Of a stretch of 13,840 nucleotides of DNA, positions 1 to 7,223 are shown piece after piece. Each line of letters starts with the position of its first letter. Position 1 is the first letter of the stretch. The stretch is from positions 1 through 13,840 of the forward strand of contig CAZCUR010000069.1 in assembly GCA_964501815.1 (NCBI GenBank), given 5' to 3'. The notes below the pieces were generated by a model that ran no database searches, was not told the origin of the DNA, and saw nothing but the letters and a program-made list of their open reading frames with translations. The DNA is from Geothermobacter sp964501815. Lineage in GTDB: Bacteria > Desulfobacterota > Desulfuromonadia > Desulfuromonadales > Geothermobacteraceae. Made by a program: the position numbers and the translations under genes.

Positions 1-85
1 CGCATCATCGCCCCCGGTTCGGCCTTCCCGCTGCAGGGGCGAAGGAAACAACGAGAGCCCTTTTCAAGAGGTCTTTGGTCTCGTG

Positions 86-113
86 ACGATAACCGCTGTT
101 CCTGAACGATAAC
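86..113 (+). repeat. direct repeat ACGATAAC x2 upstream of the acyl-CoA dehydrogenase
   Basis: The 8-mer ACGATAAC occurs at 86-93 and 106-113. The copies start 20 nt apart, close to two helical turns, and lie just before the ribosome binding site AGGAGG at 114-119. GTTC-CT-GAAC in between adds a small inverted repeat. The placement would suit a dimeric regulator or a leader structure. An 8-mer pair is weak evidence and no clear promoter is visible beside it. Confidence 0.2.
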
Positions 114-124
114 AGGAGGCTTGC

Positions 125-1825
125 ATGCTGCTGTTTCACCCGCGTCAGAATCCCTGTGATCTCGATGACGCCCATTTCCGCGCCCTGGTGGCCAAAACCA
201 TCGATTTTTTTGAAGCCAAGGGGCTGAAGAAAATCAAGCAGGATGACCAGGAGATGGTCTGGTACGAGGATTTTCTCGCCTTTGTCAAGGAGAACGGCAT
301 CTTTGCCGACCTGCTCACTCCCCAGGCCTACGGCGCGGGGGAGGCGCGCTGGGACATGAGCCGCATCGCCCGCTACAACGAGGTGCTGGCCTTTTACGGC
401 CTGTGCTACTGGTACACCTGGCAGGTGACCATCCTCGGGCTGGGGCCGATCTGGATGGGCGCGAACGAACGGGTGAAGGAAAAGACGGCAAGGCTGTTGC
501 GGGATGGGGGTGTTTTTGCCTTCGGCCTGTCGGAGCAGGAACACGGCGCCGACCTCTACAGCACCGAAATGACCCTGGTGCCCCAGCCGGACGGCAGCTA
601 CCGTGCACGCGGGCGCAAGTACTATATCGGCAACGGCAACTGCGCCGCCCTGGTGGCGACCTTCGGCAAGATCGAGGGGAGCGGGGAGTACGTCTTCTTC
701 GTCGTGGAAAGCGACCATCCCGCTTACGAATGCGTCAAGAAGATCGACACCTCCGGGGTGCGCCAGGCGTACGTTGCCGAGTACGCCCTGCACGACTACC
801 CGATTACCGGGGAGGATATCCTGCTGCGCGGCCAGGAGGCCTTCAACGCCGCGCTCAACACGGTCAATATCGGCAAGTTCGAGCTTGGCTGGGCCTCCAT
901 CGGCATTGCCAGCCACTGTTTCTACGAGGCCATCAACCACGCCGGCAACCGCCATCTTTACGACATGACGGTGACCGACTTCCCGCACGTGCGCCGGCTG
1001 TTCGTGGAAAGTTTTGCCCGCCTGCACGCCATGAAGCTGTTCGCCCTGCGCGCCGCCGACTATCTGCGCGCCGCCTCGGACGAAGACCGCCGCTATCTGC
1101 TCTTCAACCCCATCGTCAAGATGAAGGTCACCAGCGAAGGAGAGCGCTGCGTCGACCTGCTGCATGAGATCATCGCCGCCAGGGGATTCGAGCAGGAGAC
1201 CTGGTTCGAGATGGCCATTCGGGATATCGGCATGCTGCCCAAGCTGGAGGGCACCACCCATGTCAACATGGCGCTGATCCTCAAGTTTGTGCGCAACTAC
1301 TTCTTCGAACCGGTCGACTATGCCGCGGTGCCGGTTATGGACCGGCCCGGAGACGACGGCTACCTGTTCCGCCAGCAGACCGGCAAGCTCGCCACGGTGC
1401 GTTTTCCCGACTGGAAAACGGCCTTCAGCGGGGTCGACCTGTCCAACGTGCGGGTGTTTGTCGAGCAGGCCGAACTGCTGCGCAAGCTGCTGGTCGCCGC
1501 GCCGCTGAGCAAGGAGCAGCAGGCCGATTCCGGCTACATGCTCGCCGCCGGAGAACTCTTTACCCTGATCCCCTACGGCCAGCTCATTCTGGAAGCGGCC
1601 GGGCAGCGCGATGTCGCACCGGAGCTGGTCGATACCATCTTCGCGCTGCTGGTGCGCGATTTTGCCGGCTACGCCCTGCAGATGATCACCGATCACGCCA
1701 ACAGCGACGCCCAGGAAGACCTCTACCGGCAGATGCTGAAAAAGCCGGTGCATGACAAGGAGGCCTTCGAGACTGTCTGGCAGCAGGCCTGGGCGTTGAA
1801 GGACAGTTACGAGATGAATCAGTAG
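125..1825 (+). CDS. acyl-CoA dehydrogenase family protein (long, 566 aa)
   Basis: A flavoprotein of the acyl-CoA dehydrogenase family, expected to carry out alpha,beta-oxidation of an acyl-CoA in the cytoplasm and pass electrons to electron-transfer flavoprotein. The N-terminal helical part (about 20-120) is followed by the middle beta domain with a GLSEQEHGADL motif at 134-144, then the C-terminal helical domain. LEGTTHVN near 374-381 places Glu375 where medium-chain enzymes carry the catalytic base. Typical family members are about 380-400 aa; this one has roughly 170 extra residues after that motif, like the long forms seen in some anaerobes. The start follows AGGAGG (114-119) with 5 nt spacing. 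The next gene in the same direction is a ferredoxin-type protein 122 nt away, and etfB lies at the far edge of the window. The acyl substrate cannot be told from the sequence. Confidence 0.9.
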   Translation: MLLFHPRQNPCDLDDAHFRALVAKTIDFFEAKGLKKIKQDDQEMVWYEDFLAFVKENGIFADLLTPQAYGAGEARWDMSRIARYNEVLAFYGLCYWYTWQVTILGLGPIWMGANERVKEKTARLLRDGGVFAFGLSEQEHGADLYSTEMTLVPQPDGSYRARGRKYYIGNGNCAALVATFGKIEGSGEYVFFVVESDHPAYECVKKIDTSGVRQAYVAEYALHDYPITGEDILLRGQEAFNAALNTVNIGKFELGWASIGIASHCFYEAINHAGNRHLYDMTVTDFPHVRRLFVESFARLHAMKLFALRAADYLRAASDEDRRYLLFNPIVKMKVTSEGERCVDLLHEIIAARGFEQETWFEMAIRDIGMLPKLEGTTHVNMALILKFVRNYFFEPVDYAAVPVMDRPGDDGYLFRQQTGKLATVRFPDWKTAFSGVDLSNVRVFVEQAELLRKLLVAAPLSKEQQADSGYMLAAGELFTLIPYGQLILEAAGQRDVAPELVDTIFALLVRDFAGYALQMITDHANSDAQEDLYRQMLKKPVHDKEAFETVWQQAWALKDSYEMNQ

Positions 1826-1833
1826 GTTGGAGA

Positions 1834-1932
1834 CAAAATACAGAATGCAGGAGACAGAATACAGGAGACAGGAGGCAGAAGCCGAGATGGAGCTGTTCAC
1901 CAACTTCTGAGTTCTGCCTCCTGTCTCCTGAC
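1834..1932 (+). repeat. heptamer-repeat array folding into a 19-bp perfect hairpin
   Basis: Seven in-phase heptamers run from 1834 to 1882: CAAAATA, CAGAATG, CAGGAGA, CAGAATA, CAGGAGA, CAGGAGG, CAGAAGC. After 22 nt come four heptamers of the complementary type at 1905-1932: TTCTGAG, TTCTGCC, TCCTGTC, TCCTGAC. The segments 1862-1880 and 1912-1930 are perfect 19-nt reverse complements, leaving a 31-nt loop. The array fills the gap between the acyl-CoA dehydrogenase and the ferredoxin-type gene and ends 6 nt before the latter's ribosome binding site (AAGGAG, 1937-1942). It could act as an mRNA processing, stability or attenuation element, or be a mobile intergenic repeat. No T-run follows, so it is not a standard terminator. 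Confidence 0.8.
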
Positions 1933-1947
1933 TTTCAAGGAGTTCCC

Positions 1948-3108
1948 ATGGGCCATACAGCCAGTAAGAGCAGCATCGTTCCCCTGATCGACCGGCTCAA
2001 CAAGTATCCCATCGGCCTGGTCGACAACGAGAAACTGCGTCAGATCCTTGCCCTGCTGTTCAGCGAGGAGGAGGCCTTTGTCGCCTCGCGCTTTCCGCTG
2101 CACGAGGCGACCCTGGAGGAGCTGGCCCGGCGCACGAAACTGGAGCCTGCCCGTCTGGAACCGATTCTCGACCGCATGGCCGACAAGGGCCTGGTGCTCG
2201 ACATGCCGCACCACGGCACCACCTACTATCTGCTTTTGCCGGGTTTGATCGGCTTTTTCGAACTGACGTTCATGAAGCAGCGCGCCGACCTGCCGGTGGC
2301 CGAGCTGGCCAGGCTGATGCAGGAATATCTCTATGCCGACCCGCAGACGGGACAGGCGAGCGAGTTCTTCGGCAGCAAAACGCCGCTGACGCGGTCGCTG
2401 GCCTACGAGGAGACGGTGCCGGTTTCCTCGACGGTGACCAGCTACGAAGGCGCGCGTGAGATTATTCAAAAGGCTGGCTACGGCGCCGTGGGCATGTGCT
2501 ACTGCCGGCACAAAAAGGAGCATCTGAACGAATCCTGCGCCAAGGGCGCGCCGGTCGAGGGGATCTGCATCTCTCTCGGCAACGCCGCCCGTTTCATGGT
2601 GCGGCGCGGTTTTGCGCAGGAAAAGAGCGTCGACGAGCTGCTGGCGGTTATTGACAAGGCACGGGAGTTCAACCTGACCCATGTCACCGACAACATCCGC
2701 CACAAGCCGAGTTTCATCTGCAACTGCTGCTCCTGTTGCTGTGAGCTGCTTGCCGGGGTGCAGGCCGGTTACAGCGAGGGGGTCGGCAAGACCGGTCTGC
2801 TGGTGGACGTCGACCCCGACAAGTGCGTCGGTTGCGGCCTGTGCGCCAAAGCCTGCAACGTCTCCGCCCTCGAAGTCGACTCCGAGCGTCAGCTTCAGAT
2901 TGCCGAAAAGGTCTGTCTCGGCTGCGGTGCCTGCATCCCGACCTGTCCCAAAGGTGCCTTGCGCATGGTGCCCACCGCAACACCGGAGATTCCGGAGAAA
3001 AAGCGCGATCTGATGAAGCAGATTCTCAGGGAGAAGAAGCGGACGACGCCCTACGTCATCGACGGGGTGAAACGTAAGGTTCGGAGGCTGTTCAAATCAT
3101 CGCGATAA
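1948..3108 (+). CDS. winged-helix-like / Cys-rich / 2x[4Fe-4S] ferredoxin-domain protein
   Basis: A 386-aa iron-sulfur protein whose exact function I do not recognise. Residues about 28-100 look like a winged-helix fold (EATLEELARRTKLEPARLEPIL and a following beta-wing), as in MarR-like or E3-binding helix-turn-helix regions. A middle domain carries CYC at 184-186 with further Cys at 197 and 207, then a dense cluster CNCCSCCC at 258-265. Two classical [4Fe-4S] motifs follow: CVGCGLCAKAC (293-303) and CLGCGACIPTC (323-333). The C-terminal 40 residues are basic. No signal peptide or membrane segment is visible, so it should be cytoplasmic. The start follows AAGGAG (1937-1942) with 5 nt spacing. 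Its position after an acyl-CoA dehydrogenase suggests electron transfer or redox sensing in acyl-CoA metabolism. The function is inferred from motifs only. Confidence 0.85.
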   Translation: MGHTASKSSIVPLIDRLNKYPIGLVDNEKLRQILALLFSEEEAFVASRFPLHEATLEELARRTKLEPARLEPILDRMADKGLVLDMPHHGTTYYLLLPGLIGFFELTFMKQRADLPVAELARLMQEYLYADPQTGQASEFFGSKTPLTRSLAYEETVPVSSTVTSYEGAREIIQKAGYGAVGMCYCRHKKEHLNESCAKGAPVEGICISLGNAARFMVRRGFAQEKSVDELLAVIDKAREFNLTHVTDNIRHKPSFICNCCSCCCELLAGVQAGYSEGVGKTGLLVDVDPDKCVGCGLCAKACNVSALEVDSERQLQIAEKVCLGCGACIPTCPKGALRMVPTATPEIPEKKRDLMKQILREKKRTTPYVIDGVKRKVRRLFKSSR

Positions 3109-3110
3109 GA

Positions 3111-3128
3111 AAGCCGGCAGCGCGGCTT
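3111..3128. terminator. possible hairpin between convergent genes
   Basis: AAGCCG (3111-3116) and CGGCTT (3123-3128) form a 6-bp stem around a 6-nt loop. The hairpin starts 3 nt after the stop codon of the ferredoxin-type gene and lies between two convergent genes. Neither side has a convincing T-run; the minus-strand side continues TCTTATC, which is slightly T-rich. It could serve as a weak bidirectional terminator. The rest of 3129-3195 shows no feature I can support. Confidence 0.3.
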
Positions 3129-3195
3129 CATCCGCTCCTTCTGCCGTCGTCCCGTGGTTGGGCCGTTTGGTCCCATCTGACCTGCTGGTGCCTGC

Positions 3196-5106
3196 TCAAG
3201 GGGCATCGAGCGTGCGTCTGACCTTGCGCAGCAGGCGCTCGCCGGTGAAGGGTTTGACCAGCAGCTGGTTCCAGTCGATGCGCATGCGGTCGAAAATCTT
3301 CGGGTCGACATAGCCGGACATCAGCGCGACCTTCAGGTCGGGCCTCTTCTTTTGGGCCAGGCGTGCCAGCTCCGGGCCGGGCATCTCCGGCATGATGACG
3401 TCGCTGAGCAGCAGGGCGATGTCCTGGTTCCGTTCCAGCAGCGTCAGGGCCTCGCCGGGGGAGATGGAGGTGAGCACCCGGTAGCCGGCCTCCTCCAGCA
3501 GGGTGCGTGCCGCCACCAGAATCTGTTCCTCGTCGTCGACCACCAGCAGGGTCTCCCGGCCCCGCAGGTCGGAGTCGACCGAAATTGTGTCCTGCTGAGG
3601 CAGGGGCTGGTCCGTGCCTGCGGGCAGCAGGATGAGGAAACGGCTCCCCTGGCCCGGCGTGCTGTCGACTTCGATGCGACCTCCCCCCTGGTCGACAATG
3701 CCGTAAACCGTCGCCAACCCCAGACCGGAGCCGTGCCCACCTCCCTTGGTGGAGAAGAAGGGGTCGAAAATCTTCTCCCGGATATCGTCGGGGATGCCGG
3801 TGCCGTTGTCAGTCACTGTCAGTTCGATCATGGCCGGTTCGCCCTCCGTTTGCCTCAGAGCGGTGGCGATGCGGATGGCGGGGTTGTCGCGGAGACGGTT
3901 TTCGGCAATGGCATCACGGGCGTTGACCACCAGGTTGATGAGGATCTGGCTGATCTGGGTTGGGTCGAAGTGCAGCGCCGGCAGATTCTCGGCCGGGTCA
4001 AAGGACAGGTCGATATCTTCACGCACCAGCCGGCGCAGCATGGTGAGGTTCTCCGTGATCAGCTGGTTGAGGTCGAGGGGGCGGGGACGGCTCACCTGCC
4101 GGCGGGCGAAGGCAAGCAGCTGGCCGGTGATGTCGGCCGAGCGCTCCGCCGCCTTCTGAATCTGACGTACCGGTTCGCTCAGGGGGTGGTCCTCTCCCAG
4201 TTTGTGCCCGACCAGTTGCGACAGGGAGAGGATGACGCTGAGCAGGTTGTTGAAATCGTGGGCGACGCCGCCGGCGAGCTGGCCGACGGCTTCGAGCTTT
4301 TCGGCCTGGCGCAGGCGTTCCTCGGTGCGCCGGTGCTCGGTGATGTCCCGGCGGATTTCGATCACGCCCACCACCTCGCCGATGTCGTTTTTGGTCGGCA
4401 CGGCGCGCAGCTCCCAGGTGCTGCCGGCCGTCACCTCCTGGTAGATGACCGACTCGCGGCCGGTTTCCAGGGCCGCGCGGCCGGGACAGTCATCACAGGG
4501 GCTTTTTCGGCCCGCCAAAACCTTGAAGCAGGTGCGGCCGACCAGCTGGTCGGTGTTCAGCCCCAGGGCCTTTTCGATGGCGGTGTTGACCCAGACGATG
4601 CTGTAGTCCTGGTCGATGTAGCAGATCTGATCGGGAATGCCGTCGAGCAGCTGACGAAACTGGCTGGCCAGGTCGCGGTAGCGCTCCTCGCTCTCCTGCA
4701 GCTTTCGGGTCGCTTCGGCGGTGCGCAACAGCGAGCGGATGGTCGCGACCAGCACCTCGGGGTCGACCGGCTGCAGCAGGTAGGCGTCGGCGCCCAGTTC
4801 CAGCCCTTCGATCTGGGCCTGGCTGCTCAGCTCCTGGGCGGAGAGGTGGATAACCGGTACCTCGGCGGTCGCCGTGCCCGATTTCAGCCGATGACACAAC
4901 TGGCGGCCATCGAGATCGGGCAGTTGAACGTCGAGGACAAACAGGTCGACATTCAGGCCCTGTTCCAGTTTCTCCAGGGTTTCGGAGGCCGTGCCGGCCT
5001 CCTCTACCTGAAAACCGGCCCGGTGCAGCTGCCGTGCCACCATGTAGCGGCCGGCCACATTGTCGTCGACCAGCAGGATGGTGGCCTGGTTGCCTGTGGC
5101 GATCAT
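3196..5106 (-). CDS. hybrid histidine kinase REC-PAS-HisKA-HATPase-REC
   Basis: A 636-aa soluble hybrid kinase with no membrane segment. The N-terminal receiver (about 8-127) has acidic D14/D15 and phospho-acceptor D59, but Gln112 sits where the conserved Lys normally precedes Pro. A PAS domain (about 148-255) contains C193, C204 and C207 in a C-x10-C-x2-C pattern that could bind a metal or act as a redox switch. The HisKA phospho-accepting His is H283 in GGVAHDFNNLL. The ATPase has N-box N391/N395, G1 DNGTGI (433-438) and G2 GSGLGL (459-464). A C-terminal receiver follows with D524/D525, D569 and K618, all intact. The start codon overlaps the preceding gene's stop by 4 nt (ATGA), implying translational coupling; GAGGGG provides a ribosome binding site. 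It is the last gene of the rsb operon and has no DNA-binding or HPt domain. Confidence 0.92.
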   Translation of the reverse strand: MIATGNQATILLVDDNVAGRYMVARQLHRAGFQVEEAGTASETLEKLEQGLNVDLFVLDVQLPDLDGRQLCHRLKSGTATAEVPVIHLSAQELSSQAQIEGLELGADAYLLQPVDPEVLVATIRSLLRTAEATRKLQESEERYRDLASQFRQLLDGIPDQICYIDQDYSIVWVNTAIEKALGLNTDQLVGRTCFKVLAGRKSPCDDCPGRAALETGRESVIYQEVTAGSTWELRAVPTKNDIGEVVGVIEIRRDITEHRRTEERLRQAEKLEAVGQLAGGVAHDFNNLLSVILSLSQLVGHKLGEDHPLSEPVRQIQKAAERSADITGQLLAFARRQVSRPRPLDLNQLITENLTMLRRLVREDIDLSFDPAENLPALHFDPTQISQILINLVVNARDAIAENRLRDNPAIRIATALRQTEGEPAMIELTVTDNGTGIPDDIREKIFDPFFSTKGGGHGSGLGLATVYGIVDQGGGRIEVDSTPGQGSRFLILLPAGTDQPLPQQDTISVDSDLRGRETLLVVDDEEQILVAARTLLEEAGYRVLTSISPGEALTLLERNQDIALLLSDVIMPEMPGPELARLAQKKRPDLKVALMSGYVDPKIFDRMRIDWNQLLVKPFTGERLLRKVRRTLDAP

Positions 5107-7223
5107 TGTTCGCCCCTCTTTCCCCCTCGCTGACGGAGGATGTTTTCGAGCTGCCCGGCCAGGTTTTGCCGGGACAGGTCGTGTTTGCCCAGAAAGTCGG
5201 CACTCAGCTGTTGCAGGCGCTTTTGTTGTTCGGTATCGAGTCGCTCGGAGCTGAGAATGATGACCGGGGTTTTTTGCAGCCCGGGGTCGCGCCGCAGGGT
5301 TTCGAGGACGGTGAAGCCGTCCATGCCGGGCATGCTCAGATCGAGAAAAATCAGGTCGGGCCGGTGCTCCCTGGCCAGCTGCAGCCCCTCGACGCCGCTG
5401 GCGGCCTGCAGCAGGGTGCAGGGGAGGTCACCGAGCAGCGACTGCAGCAGGTAGCGTGAGACCTCCTCGTCGTCGATGTGCAGAATGGTCTTCAGCGGCC
5501 GGTCGGCCGCGATCTGCTGCAGCCGCAGGTTGAGCCAGTGGCGGTCGATCGGTTTGAGGGCAAAGTCGATGGCTCCCAGGGCCCGGGACTCCTTGTCCAT
5601 GGCCAGGATCGACAGCACCAGCACCGGGATGTCGCGCAGGCGCCCGTCACGGCGCAGCTCCTGCAGCAGGGTCAGGCCGTCTTCCTCGCCGAGCAGCAGA
5701 TCGAGCAGGATGACGTCCGGAGGCTCGCGCCGCAAAAGATCGCGCGCCTCGGCCAGGGTGCGGGCGCTCAGCAGCCGGTAGCGGCTGGTGTCGAGACTCT
5801 GGCGGCAAAATGCGTGCATCTCGTCTTCGTCATCGACCAGCAGCACCCGGAGGCGCTGATCGCCTGTCGTTCCCTTTTCCGCAGCCGGCTCGGACGGGAG
5901 GACCCGCGGCAGCTCAAGGGTGAAGGTCGACCCCTGACCCGGGCTGCTGGCCAGGGTCAGGTCGCCGCCCAGGGCGCGCGCCAGTTTGCGGGAGATGGGC
6001 AGGCCGAGCCCGGTGCCGCGTACCTGCTTCTGGATCGGATTGTCGACCTGGGCGTATTCGGCGAAGACCCGTTCCTGGTCTTCGGCGGCGATGCCGATGC
6101 CGGTATCACTGACACGGATGCGCACCCGGTCGGTCTCGGGGTTGTAGCGCGTGCTCAGCCGTACCGTCCCCTTGTGGGTGAACTTGAGGGCGTTGCTCAC
6201 CAGGTTGCGCAGGATCTGCGCCACCTTTGATTCATCCGTCTCCAGGGGGGGCAGCTTGTCGGGCGCGGGGTCGATGACCAGTTCGACGGCAGGCTTGTCT
6301 TCGCTCATGGGGCGGAACATGCCGCGCAGGGCGGTGAGCAGTTTTTCCAGTAAAAAAGGCTCTTTTTTCACCGGCATGCGCCCGGCTTCGATCTTGGCCA
6401 GATCGAGCAGGTCGTTGACCAGCTCCAGCAGGCTTTGTCCCGAGCTGCGGATATAGCCGATCTGCTTGCGCTGTTCGTCGTTGATCGGGCCGTCGACCTC
6501 ATCGAGCAGCAGGTCGGCCAGGCCGATAACGGCCGAAAGGGGTGTGCGGAATTCGTGGCTCAGGTGCGACATGAAGCGGGCCCGCAGCTCGTTGCTGTGC
6601 TGCAGGCTGTCTGCCTTTTCTTCCAGTTCACGGCTCAGGGCGGTGATGGCGAGGTTGGTCTCCCGCAGCGCGCGGTTGGCGCGTTGCAGTTCCTCCTGGC
6701 GGCGGCGCAGCTCGGCCATGGTATCGAGCAGCTCCTGGTTCTGGCGCTGCACCTCCTCGTAGGGGTTGCCGGGTCGCGACCGGGCCAGCTGCTGTTTGAC
6801 CTGCGCGCCCAGCTCGATCTCGGCCGGAGCGTCGGGCGGCAGAGTTTTGCCGATGCGTACGCGGGTGCCTTCCGGACCGGTTTTGATTGCGAAGGCATCC
6901 ATGATGCGACGGGTTCCCCAGAGACCGCGCCCCATACCGGTTTGGGAGACATGTTCGCCGGAGAGAACGGCGTCGAGGTCCGGGATGCCCGGGCCTTGGT
7001 CGCTGACCTCGATGCATAACTGTCCGTTCGCCAGCAGAAAATCGACCCGGCCGCCGCCGGCATAGCGAAAGGCGTTGCGCGCCAGTTCGGAGACCGCCGT
7101 GCCGATGCGCGCGATGTCCTGGCGGTCGAAGCCGAGCAGCCCGGCGATGCGTCCGGCCATCTGGCGCGCCAGCACCACGTCCTGCTCATTGGCGATACGG
7201 ATGCGGGCCAGCTCAACACTCAT
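5103..7223 (-). CDS. RsbT-like ATPase fused to hybrid histidine kinase (HisKA-HATPase-REC-REC)
   Basis: A 706-aa soluble fusion. Residues 1-127 form a GHKL ATPase of the RsbT/RsbW type: N-box SELARN (E46, N50), G1 DQGPGI (D75) and a variant glycine loop GMGRGLWGTRR near 96-106. A probable coiled coil spans about 155-215. The HisKA motif SHEFRTP carries H223. The kinase ATPase has N-box N340/N344, G1 DTGIGI (373-378) and G2 GTGLGL (403-408). Two receivers follow: the first with D464/D465, D508 and K557, the second with D584/D585, D628 and K680; both appear competent. The start overlaps the upstream phosphatase gene by 11 nt and its stop overlaps the next kinase by 4 nt. The first domain probably docks this kinase on the RsbR/RsbS stressosome or phosphorylates an STAS partner; this role is inferred. 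Confidence 0.9.
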   Translation of the reverse strand: MSVELARIRIANEQDVVLARQMAGRIAGLLGFDRQDIARIGTAVSELARNAFRYAGGGRVDFLLANGQLCIEVSDQGPGIPDLDAVLSGEHVSQTGMGRGLWGTRRIMDAFAIKTGPEGTRVRIGKTLPPDAPAEIELGAQVKQQLARSRPGNPYEEVQRQNQELLDTMAELRRRQEELQRANRALRETNLAITALSRELEEKADSLQHSNELRARFMSHLSHEFRTPLSAVIGLADLLLDEVDGPINDEQRKQIGYIRSSGQSLLELVNDLLDLAKIEAGRMPVKKEPFLLEKLLTALRGMFRPMSEDKPAVELVIDPAPDKLPPLETDESKVAQILRNLVSNALKFTHKGTVRLSTRYNPETDRVRIRVSDTGIGIAAEDQERVFAEYAQVDNPIQKQVRGTGLGLPISRKLARALGGDLTLASSPGQGSTFTLELPRVLPSEPAAEKGTTGDQRLRVLLVDDEDEMHAFCRQSLDTSRYRLLSARTLAEARDLLRREPPDVILLDLLLGEEDGLTLLQELRRDGRLRDIPVLVLSILAMDKESRALGAIDFALKPIDRHWLNLRLQQIAADRPLKTILHIDDEEVSRYLLQSLLGDLPCTLLQAASGVEGLQLAREHRPDLIFLDLSMPGMDGFTVLETLRRDPGLQKTPVIILSSERLDTEQQKRLQQLSADFLGKHDLSRQNLAGQLENILRQRGGKRGEQ

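Noticed and set aside
1..105. Possible tail of an upstream plus-strand gene
   Set aside because: All three plus frames are open for part of the stretch and none shows a recognisable motif; the evidence is too short to call a gene.
5..1903. 632-codon open frame on the minus strand
   Set aside because: It is the antisense of the acyl-CoA dehydrogenase, has no recognisable domain, and its first codons are the heptamer repeat. The plus-strand gene has family motifs and a ribosome binding site.
1834..1932. CRISPR array or rho-independent terminator
   Set aside because: Repeat unit is only 7 nt with no spacers, and no T-run follows the stem.
3352..5133. 593-codon open frame on the plus strand
   Set aside because: Antisense shadow of the hybrid kinase, which shows all kinase and receiver motifs. 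GC-rich third positions keep the opposite frame open.
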